From Verrucomicrobiales bacterium (GTDB taxonomy: Bacteria > Verrucomicrobiota > Verrucomicrobiia > Verrucomicrobiales > V1-33), in the NCBI GenBank assembly GCA_947460575.1, contig CANHIJ010000023.1:1-43113 (forward strand): a stretch of DNA of 43,113 nt, read 5' to 3'. The notes beneath the pieces are model-generated. The model saw only the letters and a program-made list of their open reading frames with translations, did no database searches and was not told the DNA's origin. Of the stretch, positions 8,038 to 17,009 are shown piece after piece. Numbering within the stretch: the first letter of the stretch is position 1; each line of letters begins with the position of its first letter. The translations under genes were made by a program, and so were the position numbers.

Positions 8038-9051
8038 ATGCCCCTCCCCTCTGCTATCCTCGTCACCGGCGGCGCCGGTTATATCGGCTCCCACACCGTG
8101 CGCCACCTCGCCGCTACCACCGCCGAGCGCATCGTCGTGCTCGACTCCCTGGAGTACGGCCACCGCGACGCCCTCGTCTCCGACAACGTCGAGCTCGTCG
8201 TCGGCCACATGGCAGACCCCGCAGTCATCGCCGACCTCTTCGCCCGCTATCAAATCAGTGCGGTGCTCCATTTCGCGGCCTATGCCATGGTCGGCGAGTC
8301 CATGGGCGAGCCCCTCAAATACTACGCCAACAACCTGGCCGCCCCCCTGGTTCTCCTCGAGGCGATGCGCCAGCACGGCACCCAGCACTTCATTTTCTCC
8401 TCCACCTGCGCCACTTTTGGCAATCCCCAGTACGTCCCCATGGACGAGGCCCACCCCCAGCTTCCCATCAATCCCTACGGCCACAGCAAGTTGATGTTAG
8501 AACAAGTCCTGCGCGACTGCGACCAGGCCTTCGGGATCCACCACGTCATCCTGCGCTATTTCAATGCCAGCGGCTGCTCCGCCGACGGATGCATCGGGGA
8601 AGACCACACCCCGGAAAGCCACCTCATCCCGCGCACCCTCATGGCCATCACCGGAGAAGCCCCGCACGTCACCGTCTTCGGAACCGACTATCCAACCCCC
8701 GACGGCACCTGCATTCGCGACTACATCCACGTGCAGGATCTCGCCGAAGCCCACGTCCTCGCCCTAGAGTACCTGCGCCGCGGCCAGCCCTCCACCCACC
8801 TCAACCTCGGCACCGGCACCGGCGTCAGCGTCCGCGAAATCATCCAGCTCGCCGAATCCGTCACCGGCCAGAAGGTTCCGTTAGTGCTCGGCCCGCGCCG
8901 CGAGGGCGACCCTCCCGAACTGGTCGGCAATCCCGCCAAGGCCAAGGCCGTGCTGGGCTGGGAGGCCCGCTACCGCGATCCCCGCGCCATGGTGGAATCC
9001 GCCTGGGCTTGGCTCACCGGCCCCCGCAAGGGACGCTACCCGGCCAATTAG
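8038..9051 (+). CDS. galE: UDP-glucose 4-epimerase
   Basis: A protein of 337 residues, the normal length for GalE. It is an extended short-chain dehydrogenase: the Rossmann motif TGGAGYIGSH begins at about residue 10, the HFAAYAMVGES segment follows, the catalytic serine/threonine region is FIFSSTCATFG, and the YGHSK motif gives Tyr147 and Lys151. LRYFNASGCS and the substrate-binding region IRDYIHVQDLAEAHV are also typical. The enzyme interconverts UDP-glucose and UDP-galactose with bound NAD and supplies galactose for surface glycans. It is downstream of two envelope genes, consistent with a cell-surface role. Confidence 0.93.
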   Translation: MPLPSAILVTGGAGYIGSHTVRHLAATTAERIVVLDSLEYGHRDALVSDNVELVVGHMADPAVIADLFARYQISAVLHFAAYAMVGESMGEPLKYYANNLAAPLVLLEAMRQHGTQHFIFSSTCATFGNPQYVPMDEAHPQLPINPYGHSKLMLEQVLRDCDQAFGIHHVILRYFNASGCSADGCIGEDHTPESHLIPRTLMAITGEAPHVTVFGTDYPTPDGTCIRDYIHVQDLAEAHVLALEYLRRGQPSTHLNLGTGTGVSVREIIQLAESVTGQKVPLVLGPRREGDPPELVGNPAKAKAVLGWEARYRDPRAMVESAWAWLTGPRKGRYPAN

Positions 9052-9153
9052 CCTAGCACCTCGACGCGGCGGCACCCCGAGGCTTGACCCCGCCCCAGGC
9101 CCGCCTTATCGCTGCGGGCGGCCGCCCCTTCGGCCAGACCGCCCTGCGCTCTC

Positions 9154-10233
9154 ATGGTCTCCATTCAAATCCGCCACCTCACCAAACACTTCGGGAGCAC
9201 CCTCGCCCTCGACGACGTCAATCTAACCATTGAGTCCGGCGAAATGTTCTTTTTGCTCGGGCCAAGCGGCTGCGGAAAAACCACCCTGCTGCGCCACATC
9301 GCCGGCTTCTCCACCCCCGACCAAGGCCAACTCCTCTTCGACCAGCGCGACGTCACCCGCCTGCCGCCTCACAAGCGCAACACGGCCATGATGTTCCAAA
9401 GCTACGCCCTCTGGCCCCACCTCGACGTGGGCCAAAACGTCGCCTTCGGCTTGGAAGAGCGCCGACTCCCCCGCGCCCAAATCGAAACCCGCGTCCAAGA
9501 AAGCCTTCAAATGGTCCGCATGGGCCACCTCGCCGACCGCAAAATCAACCAACTCTCCGGAGGCCAACAGCAGCGCGTCGCCCTAGCCCGCTCCCTCGCG
9601 GTGCGCCCCGACGCCCTCCTCCTCGACGAACCCCTCTCCAACCTCGACGCCAAGCTCCGCCTCGAAATGCGCTCCGAAATCCGCCGCATCTGCAAGCAAT
9701 TCGGCGTCACCGCGGTCTACGTGACCCACGACCAAAAAGAAGCCCTCCACCTCGCCGATCGCATAGCGGTGATGGAACAAGGCGCCATCAGCCAAGTCGG
9801 TACCCCCCGCGAGGTCTTCCGCGCTCCCCGCACCGCCTCCGTGGCCTCGTTCATCGGCGAAGCCAATTTCCTGCCAGGCGATTGCATCGCCGCCGCCGGA
9901 CCCGGCCGCCAGGCCACCGCCCGCACCGCCCACGGCCACTTCACCGGACGCCTCACCGATCCCACCTGGCACCCCCAGCCCGGCGAACCCGTGCGGCTCT
10001 GCCTCCGCCCCGAGGCCCTCCGCTTCGGCGAGTCCCCTTATCTTCCTAACACCATAAGAGGCCGCCTAGTCGACTCCATCTACCTCGGCGAGTTGGCCCA
10101 ATACGCGGTCCAAGACGCCGCGGGAACCACTTTTCACGTCTCCGAACTCAATCCCGCGAATCCGCGCCCCGCCGATGCCTCGGAGGTGTCCCTAACAGTC
10201 TCGCCCGACGACGTCATGATCCTGCGCGCCTGA
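9154..10233 (+). CDS. ABC transporter ATP-binding protein, ferric iron/spermidine-type
   Basis: A protein of 359 residues. Walker A GPSGCGKTT lies around 36-44, the Q-loop is in FQSYALWPH, the signature LSGGQQQRV lies near 134-142, Walker B ALLLDEPLSNLD follows, and the switch histidine is in VTHDQKEA. After about residue 240 there is a TOBE-type C-terminal domain (RLCLRPEALRFG and SIYLGELAQY). This architecture is that of the FbpC/PotA/AfuC group, which powers import of ferric iron, polyamines, sulfate or phosphonates. The next two genes encode the binding protein and a double permease, spaced 45 and 18 bases apart, completing one importer. Ferric iron is the favoured substrate from the permease type, but this is inference. 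Confidence 0.9.
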   Translation: MVSIQIRHLTKHFGSTLALDDVNLTIESGEMFFLLGPSGCGKTTLLRHIAGFSTPDQGQLLFDQRDVTRLPPHKRNTAMMFQSYALWPHLDVGQNVAFGLEERRLPRAQIETRVQESLQMVRMGHLADRKINQLSGGQQQRVALARSLAVRPDALLLDEPLSNLDAKLRLEMRSEIRRICKQFGVTAVYVTHDQKEALHLADRIAVMEQGAISQVGTPREVFRAPRTASVASFIGEANFLPGDCIAAAGPGRQATARTAHGHFTGRLTDPTWHPQPGEPVRLCLRPEALRFGESPYLPNTIRGRLVDSIYLGELAQYAVQDAAGTTFHVSELNPANPRPADASEVSLTVSPDDVMILRA

Positions 10234-10278
10234 GCCCCACCCCGCCGCTGGGCCACTCCATTTCCCGACCTCCGCCCC

Positions 10279-11883
10279 ATGGGACGCTACTTTGCCATTT
10301 TTCTCGCCCTGGCCGCCACCCTAGCAGCACCAGTGCTGTTGCAGCCGAAAACCAGCGCCCGCACCCGCGACTTTGCCCCGGAGGATCGCCTGGTAATCAT
10401 CACCCCCCACGTGGAGTCCATTCGCGCCGAGTTTGAGGGGGCCTTTCAGCGCTGGATGAAAACCCAGCACCACCGCCAGGTGGTGATCGACTGGCGCGTC
10501 CCCGGAGGCACCAGCGAAATTTCCAAAGTGGTCAGCAGCGCCTACCGCGCCGCCCTGGAGCACTACTGGAAACAGGCGCGCCCCGAACCCTGGCAAGACG
10601 CGTTCGGGGTCACTTTCACCGACCCCAAGGCCGCCCCCCAACTCAAGTCCATCTGGCTGGCTTCGCCGGTGGGCATCGGCATCGACCTCTGCTTCGGCGG
10701 CGGCACTCCCGATTTTTCCGACATGAAAAAGAAGGGATTCATCGTGCCCGGGGACGCCGCCCAAGGCTGGGGGATCCTGGGGGTTAAAGCGGCCCATCCC
10801 GATTGGTTTGGGGAGTCCGCGATCCCCGCCCGGTGGGCCGGAGAAACCTACACCGACCCTGATTTCACCTGGGTGGGGGCCTGCCTGTCCTCTTTTGGCA
10901 TTTGTTTCAATCTCGATTTCCACCAGCGCCGCGGCTACCCGGACCTGCCGGAGCAATGGACCTCCCTGACTCATCCGCGCTATCAAAATCAAATCGCCCT
11001 GGCTGACCCTGGCAAAAGCGGCACCGTAGTGAAAATGATGGAGTCCATCCTGCAGCAGGCCATGCAGGAGAGCGCCCGGGCGGCCCCCGCGGCGGACCGC
11101 CGCAAGGCCCTGGAAGCGGGCTGGCTGCAGGGCATGGGCACCATCCAGCGCATTGGAGCCAATGCCCGCTACTGGACCGACAGCTCGACCAAAATCCCTT
11201 TAGATGTCTGCGAGGGCGAGGCCGCTGCCGGAATGTGCGTGGACTTCTACGCGCGCCATTTCATCGAGCGGCTAGAACAGGCCAATGGCCGCAGCCGCCT
11301 CGGCTTTGTCCTCCCCGCGGGGGGCACTACTCCCAGCGTAGATCCCATCGCCCTTTTCCGCGGCGCCCCCAACCCCTCCCTAGCGACCCGCTTCATTGAA
11401 TTCGTCCTCAGCCCGGTCGGCCAGCGCCTCTGGGCCTTTCAAGTCGCCGCCCCCGGCGGACCCACCCGCACCGCGCTGCGCCGCCTCCCGGTGCGCCGCG
11501 ACTACTTCACCCCAGAAAATCTGCGCTTCGCCAGCGACCCGGAGATTTTGCCCTACGCCGCGGACCAGGCCCTCACCTACGACCCCACCCTCACCGCGGG
11601 CAGCTTTAACGCCATCCGCCTCGCCATCCGCGCCATGTGCCTCGACACCCACGACGAACTGCGCGCCGCCTGGGCGGCCCTGATTGCCCACCAATTCCCC
11701 CCCCAGGCCACCGCCGCCTTCGCCGACCTCTCCCACGTCAGCTACCCGAACGTCAGCGGAACTCTAACAGAAAAGCTCAATCAGCGCAACGGCCTGGTAG
11801 CCGCCGAACTGAGTCGCTCCCTGGCCCAGCAATTCCGCCAGCAATACCAGCGCGCCACCGCCCTCGCACAGCGCGGCCTCTAA
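10279..11883 (+). CDS. Extracellular solute-binding protein of the ABC importer (ferric-type)
   Basis: A protein of 534 residues with an N-terminal hydrophobic signal or anchor (YFAIFLALAATLAAPVLL). The LVIITPHVESIRAEFEGAFQ opening is typical of family 1 (AfuA/FbpA-like) binding proteins, as are DLCFGGGTPDF and the later RFIEFVLSPVGQRLWAFQ. It would capture the solute outside the inner membrane and hand it to the downstream permease. It is considerably longer than the usual 330-360 residues: an insertion lies between about 80 and 140, and an extra C-terminal segment of about 110 residues follows. The iron-liganding tyrosine pair cannot be placed by eye, so the substrate is uncertain. It is the middle gene of the three-gene operon. 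Confidence 0.8.
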   Translation: MGRYFAIFLALAATLAAPVLLQPKTSARTRDFAPEDRLVIITPHVESIRAEFEGAFQRWMKTQHHRQVVIDWRVPGGTSEISKVVSSAYRAALEHYWKQARPEPWQDAFGVTFTDPKAAPQLKSIWLASPVGIGIDLCFGGGTPDFSDMKKKGFIVPGDAAQGWGILGVKAAHPDWFGESAIPARWAGETYTDPDFTWVGACLSSFGICFNLDFHQRRGYPDLPEQWTSLTHPRYQNQIALADPGKSGTVVKMMESILQQAMQESARAAPAADRRKALEAGWLQGMGTIQRIGANARYWTDSSTKIPLDVCEGEAAAGMCVDFYARHFIERLEQANGRSRLGFVLPAGGTTPSVDPIALFRGAPNPSLATRFIEFVLSPVGQRLWAFQVAAPGGPTRTALRRLPVRRDYFTPENLRFASDPEILPYAADQALTYDPTLTAGSFNAIRLAIRAMCLDTHDELRAAWAALIAHQFPPQATAAFADLSHVSYPNVSGTLTEKLNQRNGLVAAELSRSLAQQFRQQYQRATALAQRGL

Positions 11884-11901
11884 ACTGCCCGCGCCCCCCC
11901 C

Positions 11902-13596
11902 ATGAAACGCCTCCCCACCTACGGCTTCCTCCTTTTCATCTTCCTGGTGATGGGCTGCTTTTTTGTCTATCCGATCTACCACACGGTCCGGGAGGCCTTC
12001 ACCCGCCCGGGGGGCGGCTTCACCCTGGAATATGTGGGGCACATTTTCGGCAACCCCCTTTACCGCGAAGGCCTGGGCAACGCCCTCAAAATGGCGGCGG
12101 GCAGCACCCTCGGCGCCCTCATCCTAGCCCTCCCCTTGGCCCTGCTGAGCGCGCGCTTCACCTTTCCCGGCAAAGCCCTCCTCAGCGCCCTCGTCCTCGT
12201 CCCCCTTATCCTTCCCCCCTTCGTCGGCACCATCGGGGTCAAACAAATCCTCGGCCAACACGGCGCCCTCAACGCCCTCCTCGCCCCCGGGGCCATCGCC
12301 CACGGCTACCCCCCAGACTGGTTAGGCCACGGCCGCCTCCTCGGCGTGGTTCTGATGAACGCCCTCCATCTCTACCCGATCCTCTATCTCAACATCGCCG
12401 CATCCCTAGCCAACCTCGACCCTGCCCTCGACGAGGCTGCCGAAAACCTCGGCTGCCCTCCCTGGCGCCGCTTTTGGAGAATCACCCTACCCCTCGCCAT
12501 GCCGGGGATTTTCGCGGGGGCCTCCCTGGTCTTTATCTGGGGCTTCACCGAATTGGGGGTGCCCCTCATGTTTGACTTCCCCCGCGTCACCTCAGTGCAG
12601 ATCTTCGACGGCATCAAGGAAATCGGAGGCAATCCCCTGCCCTACGCCCTGGTGGCCATCATGCTAGTAGCCAGCTTGCTCCTCTTTCTCCTCAGCAAGT
12701 TCCTCTTCGGCCGCTCCGATTTCGCGGGCGGCGGCCGCGCCAGCATGGCGGCGCAAACGCCCCGCCTCCGGGGAATCCAAGGCTGGTTGGCCACGGGCGG
12801 GTTCGCCGCCATCACCCTCCTAGCGGTGCTGCCCCACCTCGGCGTCACTCTGACTTCCCTGGCCGCAGACTGGAACGACGCCGCGCTGCCCTCCGGCTTT
12901 ACCCTCCAGCACTACCGCGACGCCCTCAGCCACGGCCTCACGGTCCCCTCCATTCTCAACAGCTTAAAATACGCCGGACTGGCCACTGCCATCGATGTCG
13001 TCCTCGGCCTGGCGATTGCCTGGATCGTGGTGCGCACTCGGCTGCCCGGGCGGCACCTGCTAGATTCCCTGGCGATGTTGCCGATTGCCGTCCCCGGCCT
13101 GGTCTTGGCCTTTGGCTATTTGGCGATGACCAGGGAGGGCCAGCCCTTCGATTGGTTGATCGGCCCCCAGGAGGATCCCTGCTGGATCATCGTGATCGCC
13201 TACGCCATCCGCCGCCTTCCCTATGTGGTGCGCAGCGCCAGCGCCGGCTTGCAGCAAACCAGCGTCAGCCTTGAAGAAGCGGCGCAAAACCTGGGCTGCA
13301 CGCCCTGGCGCAGCCTCTGCCGCATCACCCTGCCCCTGATCGCCGCCAACCTCATCGCCGGGGCCCTCCTAGCCTTCTCCTTTGGCATGCTAGAGGTATC
13401 CGACAGCTTGATCCTGGCTCAAAAAGGGGAGCACTTCCCCATTACCAAGGCCATCTACAACTTGAACGGCGCCCTCGGCAACGGCGAGGCCCTCGCTTCC
13501 GCCCTGGGGGTGTGGGCCATGGTCTTCTTGAGCATCACTCTCTTGGGAGTCGGCCTGCTCTTGGGAAAGAAAATGGGCGCCCTGTTCCGCGCCTAG
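11902..13596 (+). CDS. Double-length ABC permease, FbpB type
   Basis: A protein of 564 residues containing two complete binding-protein-dependent permease modules in one chain. Each has about six membrane spans and its own EAA loop: EAAENLGCPPWRRFWRITLP (about 179-198) and EAAQNLGCTPWRSLCRITLP in the second half. These loops dock on the ATPase dimer, so one chain replaces a permease dimer. Fused permeases of this form are typical of ferric-iron importers (FbpB/AfuB/SfuB). It follows the binding protein by 18 bases. Its stop codon overlaps the stop of the convergent coiled-coil gene, the two sharing the palindromic CTAG. Confidence 0.9.
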   Translation: MKRLPTYGFLLFIFLVMGCFFVYPIYHTVREAFTRPGGGFTLEYVGHIFGNPLYREGLGNALKMAAGSTLGALILALPLALLSARFTFPGKALLSALVLVPLILPPFVGTIGVKQILGQHGALNALLAPGAIAHGYPPDWLGHGRLLGVVLMNALHLYPILYLNIAASLANLDPALDEAAENLGCPPWRRFWRITLPLAMPGIFAGASLVFIWGFTELGVPLMFDFPRVTSVQIFDGIKEIGGNPLPYALVAIMLVASLLLFLLSKFLFGRSDFAGGGRASMAAQTPRLRGIQGWLATGGFAAITLLAVLPHLGVTLTSLAADWNDAALPSGFTLQHYRDALSHGLTVPSILNSLKYAGLATAIDVVLGLAIAWIVVRTRLPGRHLLDSLAMLPIAVPGLVLAFGYLAMTREGQPFDWLIGPQEDPCWIIVIAYAIRRLPYVVRSASAGLQQTSVSLEEAAQNLGCTPWRSLCRITLPLIAANLIAGALLAFSFGMLEVSDSLILAQKGEHFPITKAIYNLNGALGNGEALASALGVWAMVFLSITLLGVGLLLGKKMGALFRA

Positions 13597-14477
13597 CGGC
13601 TGGCGCGGCGGGCCAAGCGCTGGTTGTACTGAATGCTGCGCCGCAAGTACCGGATGCGGCTCGTAAGGGGCCGGAAGCGCACCAGCAGCTGGCGCACCGC
13701 GGGGTCCGGGCTCTCCAGCTGATTGGAGAGGTACTGCCCAATTTGAAAGGAAAATTCGTTTTTCTGGGACTCCAGAGACCCGACCCGGGCCGAAATTTCG
13801 GCGATCAACTTGGAGCGCTTCCCCACTTCCTGCACCAGGTCGGTGGTCTGCAGTTTGTGCTGCTCGCGCAGCCCCGCGATCTCCGCATCGATCCCCTGCA
13901 CCGCCAATTCCAACTCTTGGACCGCGGCCTCCAGGGCATCAATCGCGGCTAGGTCTTGGTTGTGCTCTTCTTTGAGGTGCGCCAAAGAATGGCGCGTGCG
14001 CTCAACCTCGTCGGCGAACTGCCCGTCCGGCTGCTTCTTGAGCACTTCGAGCTTCCCCTTGAGGGAGGTAAAACGGCGCCGCGTCTCGCCGTCCCGCGCC
14101 TTGATGTCGTCCACCTGGTCCATCAAGCCCACCGCCTGGGCCATGATCTCGGACTTGCGCTTGCGCAGCGCATCCACCCCGTCCTCCATGGCGTCTTCGA
14201 TCACATAGAGCCGGTCCTGCGCCACCTCGTTTTCCGCGGTCAATTGGTCGCTTTGGCTGCGCAGTGCTAACTGTTGCCGGTGCAAGTCCGTAATTTGCCA
14301 GTACTCCCCGGAGAGCCGCTCAATCGAGTCTACCCCTGGCCACGCGAGGCGGCCGAGAATGTCCTGCGTTTCCGCGAGCTGCTGGGTCTCGCGGGTCACC
14401 GAATTCCAGCGGGCGCGCTCCATGCGGAGGCCGATTTGCCAGGCGAAGCGCCCTACGAAAAAACCTATGGCATTCAT
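13593..14477 (-). CDS. Long coiled-coil protein, function unknown
   Basis: A protein of 294 residues. After a weakly hydrophobic N-terminal segment (AIGFFVGRFAWQIGL) that could be a membrane anchor, most of the chain from about 25 to 250 is heptad-like and rich in Glu, Gln, Leu, Lys and Arg, a long coiled coil. The C-terminus is basic (RYLRRSIQYNQRLARRASR). No catalytic motif is visible and I do not recognise the family. A strong hairpin (14481-14503) sits just upstream of the ATG, where a ribosome-binding site would be expected, so either translation is regulated or the real start is an internal one such as the Met at residue 19 (MERARWNSV). It is transcribed in the same direction as, and downstream of, dnaJ, 162 bases away. 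Confidence 0.6.
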   Translation of the reverse strand: MNAIGFFVGRFAWQIGLRMERARWNSVTRETQQLAETQDILGRLAWPGVDSIERLSGEYWQITDLHRQQLALRSQSDQLTAENEVAQDRLYVIEDAMEDGVDALRKRKSEIMAQAVGLMDQVDDIKARDGETRRRFTSLKGKLEVLKKQPDGQFADEVERTRHSLAHLKEEHNQDLAAIDALEAAVQELELAVQGIDAEIAGLREQHKLQTTDLVQEVGKRSKLIAEISARVGSLESQKNEFSFQIGQYLSNQLESPDPAVRQLLVRFRPLTSRIRYLRRSIQYNQRLARRASR

Positions 14478-14480
14478 GCA

Positions 14481-14503
14481 GCTGGGGGGGAGCCGCCCCC
14501 CAG
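14481..14503 (-). promoter_or_regulatory. GC hairpin immediately upstream of the coiled-coil gene start
   Basis: On the + strand CTGGGGGG and CCCCCCAG face each other across a 6-7-base loop. On the transcript of the minus-strand gene this stem ends about 4 bases before the annotated ATG (14477), a place normally occupied by the ribosome-binding site. It could mask initiation or act as a weak terminator after dnaJ; there is no T-tract. Confidence 0.5.
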
Positions 14504-14639
14504 AAATGGGGCAGCGACACCCGCATTTAGAACCTCATAAACAGCCCATTTACAAGCCGTAATTCCAAGTACCTACCGCCTTTTCCAACAGCCAAAACCC
14601 CTATCAAATCCCTATTTTGCCCCCACCGGGCCGCTGGCT

Positions 14640-15785
14640 TCAACTAAAAAAGCGTTTGGCTTTCTCGAAGAAGGACTCCGACATGGGGTTGTTTTGATCG
14701 CCGCAGGAATCGGCGAAGGATTTGAGTTTCTCTTTCTGCTCGGCGTTGAGGTTAGTGGGCACCTCCACTTGGATCGTCACCAGGAGGTCGCCCTTCATCC
14801 CCCGGTTGAGCACTGGCATGCCCTTGCCCCGCAGGCGGAAAACCGTGCCCGACTGCGTGCCCGCGGGCACTTTGAGGGACGCCTTGCCTTCCATGGTCGG
14901 CACCACCAGGTCGCCGCCCAACGTGGCCTTGGCATAACTCACCGGAATCTCGCAAAAGAGGTCGTTGTCCTCGCGCTCAAAGACTTCGTGTTTCCGGATG
15001 TGAATGATGACATAGAGGTCTCCCGCGGGGGCCCCGCGGAAGCCGGCGTCGCCATTGCCCGACGAGCGCAGGCGGCTGCCCTCGCTGATCCCGGCGGGGA
15101 TGCGCAGTTTGATCCGGGTGGTCTTTTCGCTGCGCCCCTGGCCGCGGCAGTCGGGACAGGGATGGGAAATAATCTGGCCCGTGCCCGAGCACTCTGGGCA
15201 AGCCTGCTGCACCTGGAAAAACCCGCGGCTGGCGATGACTTGGCCTACGCCCCCGCAGGTGGGACAATTTTTAGCCGACCCGCCCTTGGCGGCCCCGCTG
15301 CTGGCGCAGGTTTCGCAGGCCACCGCCCGCTCCAACTCCACCTGCTTCTCCACCCCTTGCGCCGCCTCCTCCAGGGTGATCTCCAAATCGTAGCGCAGAT
15401 CGGCACCCCGCGCCTTGGCGGAGCGGCCCGAGCGGCCCCCGCCTCCGCCGAAAAATTCATCAAACACGCTGCCGCCCCCATTGCCCCCACCGCTGAAGAC
15501 CTCGCGGAAAATGTCGAAGGGATCGTGAGACCCGCCGCGACCCGCCCCGGCTCCGGCCGAAAAGGCCGCGTGGCCATGCCGGTCGTACGCGGCCTTTTTG
15601 TCGGCGTCCCCGAGGACGTCGTAGGCCTCGCCCAACTCCTTAAATTTCTCCTCGGCCACTTTGTCGTCCGGGTTGCGGTCCGGATGATACTTCAGAGCGA
15701 GTTGGCGGTAGGCCTTTTTGATTTCGTCTGCACTAGATCCCTTGGGGATGCCGAGAATGTCGTAGTAGTCGCGTTTGCTAGCCAT
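14640..15785 (-). CDS. dnaJ: Chaperone protein DnaJ
   Basis: A protein of 381 residues with the complete type I layout. The J domain covers 1-70 with the HPD triad at 34-36, a Gly/Phe-rich linker follows, then the cysteine-rich zinc domain with four CxxC repeats (CETC, CPTC, CPEC, CPDC), then two substrate-binding beta domains. DnaJ delivers unfolded proteins to DnaK and stimulates its ATPase. The first zinc repeat reads CETCASSGA, lacking the usual CxGxG glycine, while the other three keep it; zinc binding should not be lost. grpE lies 30 bases upstream on the same strand, so the two are co-transcribed. No dnaK is in the window and no CIRCE-type operator was seen. Confidence 0.97.
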   Translation of the reverse strand: MASKRDYYDILGIPKGSSADEIKKAYRQLALKYHPDRNPDDKVAEEKFKELGEAYDVLGDADKKAAYDRHGHAAFSAGAGAGRGGSHDPFDIFREVFSGGGNGGGSVFDEFFGGGGGRSGRSAKARGADLRYDLEITLEEAAQGVEKQVELERAVACETCASSGAAKGGSAKNCPTCGGVGQVIASRGFFQVQQACPECSGTGQIISHPCPDCRGQGRSEKTTRIKLRIPAGISEGSRLRSSGNGDAGFRGAPAGDLYVIIHIRKHEVFEREDNDLFCEIPVSYAKATLGGDLVVPTMEGKASLKVPAGTQSGTVFRLRGKGMPVLNRGMKGDLLVTIQVEVPTNLNAEQKEKLKSFADSCGDQNNPMSESFFEKAKRFFS

Positions 15786-15815
15786 GAGGGAGGGGAAAAG
15801 GGGGCGCGGCGCCGA

Positions 15816-16358
15816 TTAGACTGCCGCGGGTCCACTGGAGACGATGACCGAGGCGGGCCGCAGCAAGCGGTCGCGCAGTTTGTAGCCCTTGCGGGTTTGC
15901 GAGAGCACGACGCCATCAGCCACGCTTTCGCTGGGCTGCAGCGAGACCGCCTCGTGGGTGTTGGGATCAAAGGGCGCACCCACCGCGGAGATTTCCTCGA
16001 CCCCGTGGTCTTTGAGAAAATCCTGCACCTGGCGCAGCACCATGCTCAAGCCGACGTAGAGGTTGGAGCCCTCTGCCTCCGCCTTGGCGGCCGCCATGCC
16101 GTAGTCAAAATTGTCCAGCACGGGGAGCAAGCTCTCCAAGAGGTTGGCGTTGGCGTACTTGACGGTCTCGGAGACCTCGCGGGCGCTGCGCTTGCGGAAG
16201 TTGTCCAGTTCCGCCGCGGCCCGGAGGGCCGCGTCTTTCCACTGCGCCGCCTCAACTAGGGCCTGCCCGAGGGGATCGGGCGCGGCTTCAGGTTCCAATA
16301 CATCGGAGGCGGCGGCGTCTTCCGGAGAAAATTCTTGGGGGGAGGGGGTATCGCTCAT
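15816..16358 (-). CDS. grpE: Nucleotide exchange factor GrpE
   Basis: A protein of 180 residues from the ATG at 16358. A longer upstream frame exists, but its extra 59 residues are compositionally odd and run through a palindrome. The acidic N-terminal tail (SPEDAAASDVLEPEAAPDP) is followed by a long helix (AELDNFRKRSAREV) and the C-terminal beta domain with GAPFDPNTHEAVS and VVLSQTRKGYKLRDRLLRPA, which form the GrpE signature. It opens the DnaK nucleotide pocket to release ADP, making it the cycle partner of DnaJ, encoded next. The pair forms a heat-shock operon; regulation cannot be read from the sequence. Confidence 0.95.
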   Translation of the reverse strand: MSDTPSPQEFSPEDAAASDVLEPEAAPDPLGQALVEAAQWKDAALRAAAELDNFRKRSAREVSETVKYANANLLESLLPVLDNFDYGMAAAKAEAEGSNLYVGLSMVLRQVQDFLKDHGVEEISAVGAPFDPNTHEAVSLQPSESVADGVVLSQTRKGYKLRDRLLRPASVIVSSGPAAV

Positions 16359-16465
16359 GGGGTGCACTGCGGCGGGGAGGTAGTCCGGGTCCAAGCCGGG
16401 GGGTATCGTAAGGCAACGACGACCCGAGCTCAACCCCATTCGGCGCCAAGCAGCGAGCAGTCGAT

Positions 16466-16487
16466 CCCAAGGGGAATTTCCCTTGGG
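16466..16487. terminator. Palindromic hairpin between pterin dehydratase and grpE genes
   Basis: Perfect 8-base arms CCCAAGGG and CCCTTGGG flank a 6-base AT-rich loop. The hairpin lies about 50 bases downstream of the pterin dehydratase stop and upstream of grpE on the same strand. There is no clear T-tract, so termination is possible but unproven. Confidence 0.4.
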
Positions 16488-16535
16488 CTCGGACCGCTGG
16501 CCATGCCGGGCCAGCGCGGGGGGCCATAGGGCCAC

Positions 16536-16817
16536 CTAGTCGATCAGGTTGTCGAGTCGTTTGGCGACTTCGACGTCGGCTTCGGTGACGCCGCCAGCAT
16601 CGTGGGTAGTCAGCATCAGGACCACCTTGCCGTAGCGGATGTCGACGTCGGGGTGGTGGCCTTCGTCTTCAGCGACTTCGGCGACCTCGTTGAGGAAATC
16701 GACGGCTTCGGTAAAGCCGTCGAATTCAATCGAGCGGGTGATTCGTTTGCCGTCAATTTCCCACTCGGGGGTTTTCTTGAGGAGGCGCTTGAGGTCTTCT
16801 TTGGATAGAACGTCCAT
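16536..16817 (-). CDS. phhB: 4a-hydroxytetrahydrobiopterin dehydratase (PCD/DCoH)
   Basis: A protein of 93 residues, normal for the family. The signature EGHHPDVDIRYGKVVLMLTT contains the HHP catalytic histidines, followed by the conserved T.D.GGVTEADVEVA segment. The enzyme dehydrates 4a-hydroxytetrahydropterin, regenerating the cofactor of aromatic amino acid hydroxylases; in bacteria without such hydroxylases it may serve another pterin or molybdopterin function. No hydroxylase gene is in the window. It lies upstream of grpE on the same strand with a hairpin between, so it is probably a separate unit, and is divergent from cysK. Confidence 0.92.
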   Translation of the reverse strand: MDVLSKEDLKRLLKKTPEWEIDGKRITRSIEFDGFTEAVDFLNEVAEVAEDEGHHPDVDIRYGKVVLMLTTHDAGGVTEADVEVAKRLDNLID

Positions 16818-16914
16818 GGTGAAAAAAGGCTAATGGGATGAGATCCGGATGGGAGCGGCGCGGGCTTGGTTCCGCCCCTCCTGCGTGGCGCGCATTGAAG
16901 CCCTGTTCTTTCTG

Positions 16915-16942
16915 TTGTCAAAAGTAATGCTCAAAATATTGT
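16915..16942 (+). promoter_or_regulatory. Candidate sigma-70 promoter of cysK
   Basis: TTGTCA (16915-16920) is followed after 16 bases by TATTGT (16937-16942) in an AT-rich island within otherwise GC-rich DNA. The transcript would begin roughly 60 bases before the cysK ATG. Confidence 0.4.
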
Positions 16943-17009
16943 TGCACCCCGGCGCGGGACCGGGCACTCTCTCCGCCCCGCTTCTTTCCTCATTCACTCC
17001 ACGACCGCC

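Noticed and set aside
7153..8484. Long minus-strand open frame over the amidase and galE genes
   Set aside because: Gly/Val/Ala-rich shadow of two well-supported plus-strand genes.
14694..16259. Long plus-strand open frame opposite dnaJ and grpE
   Set aside because: Shadow of two certain chaperone genes; no own motif.
16359..16535. CIRCE-type heat-shock operator upstream of grpE
   Set aside because: No TTAGCACTC-N9-GAGTGCTAA-like repeat is present; the visible palindrome is GC-rich with different arms.
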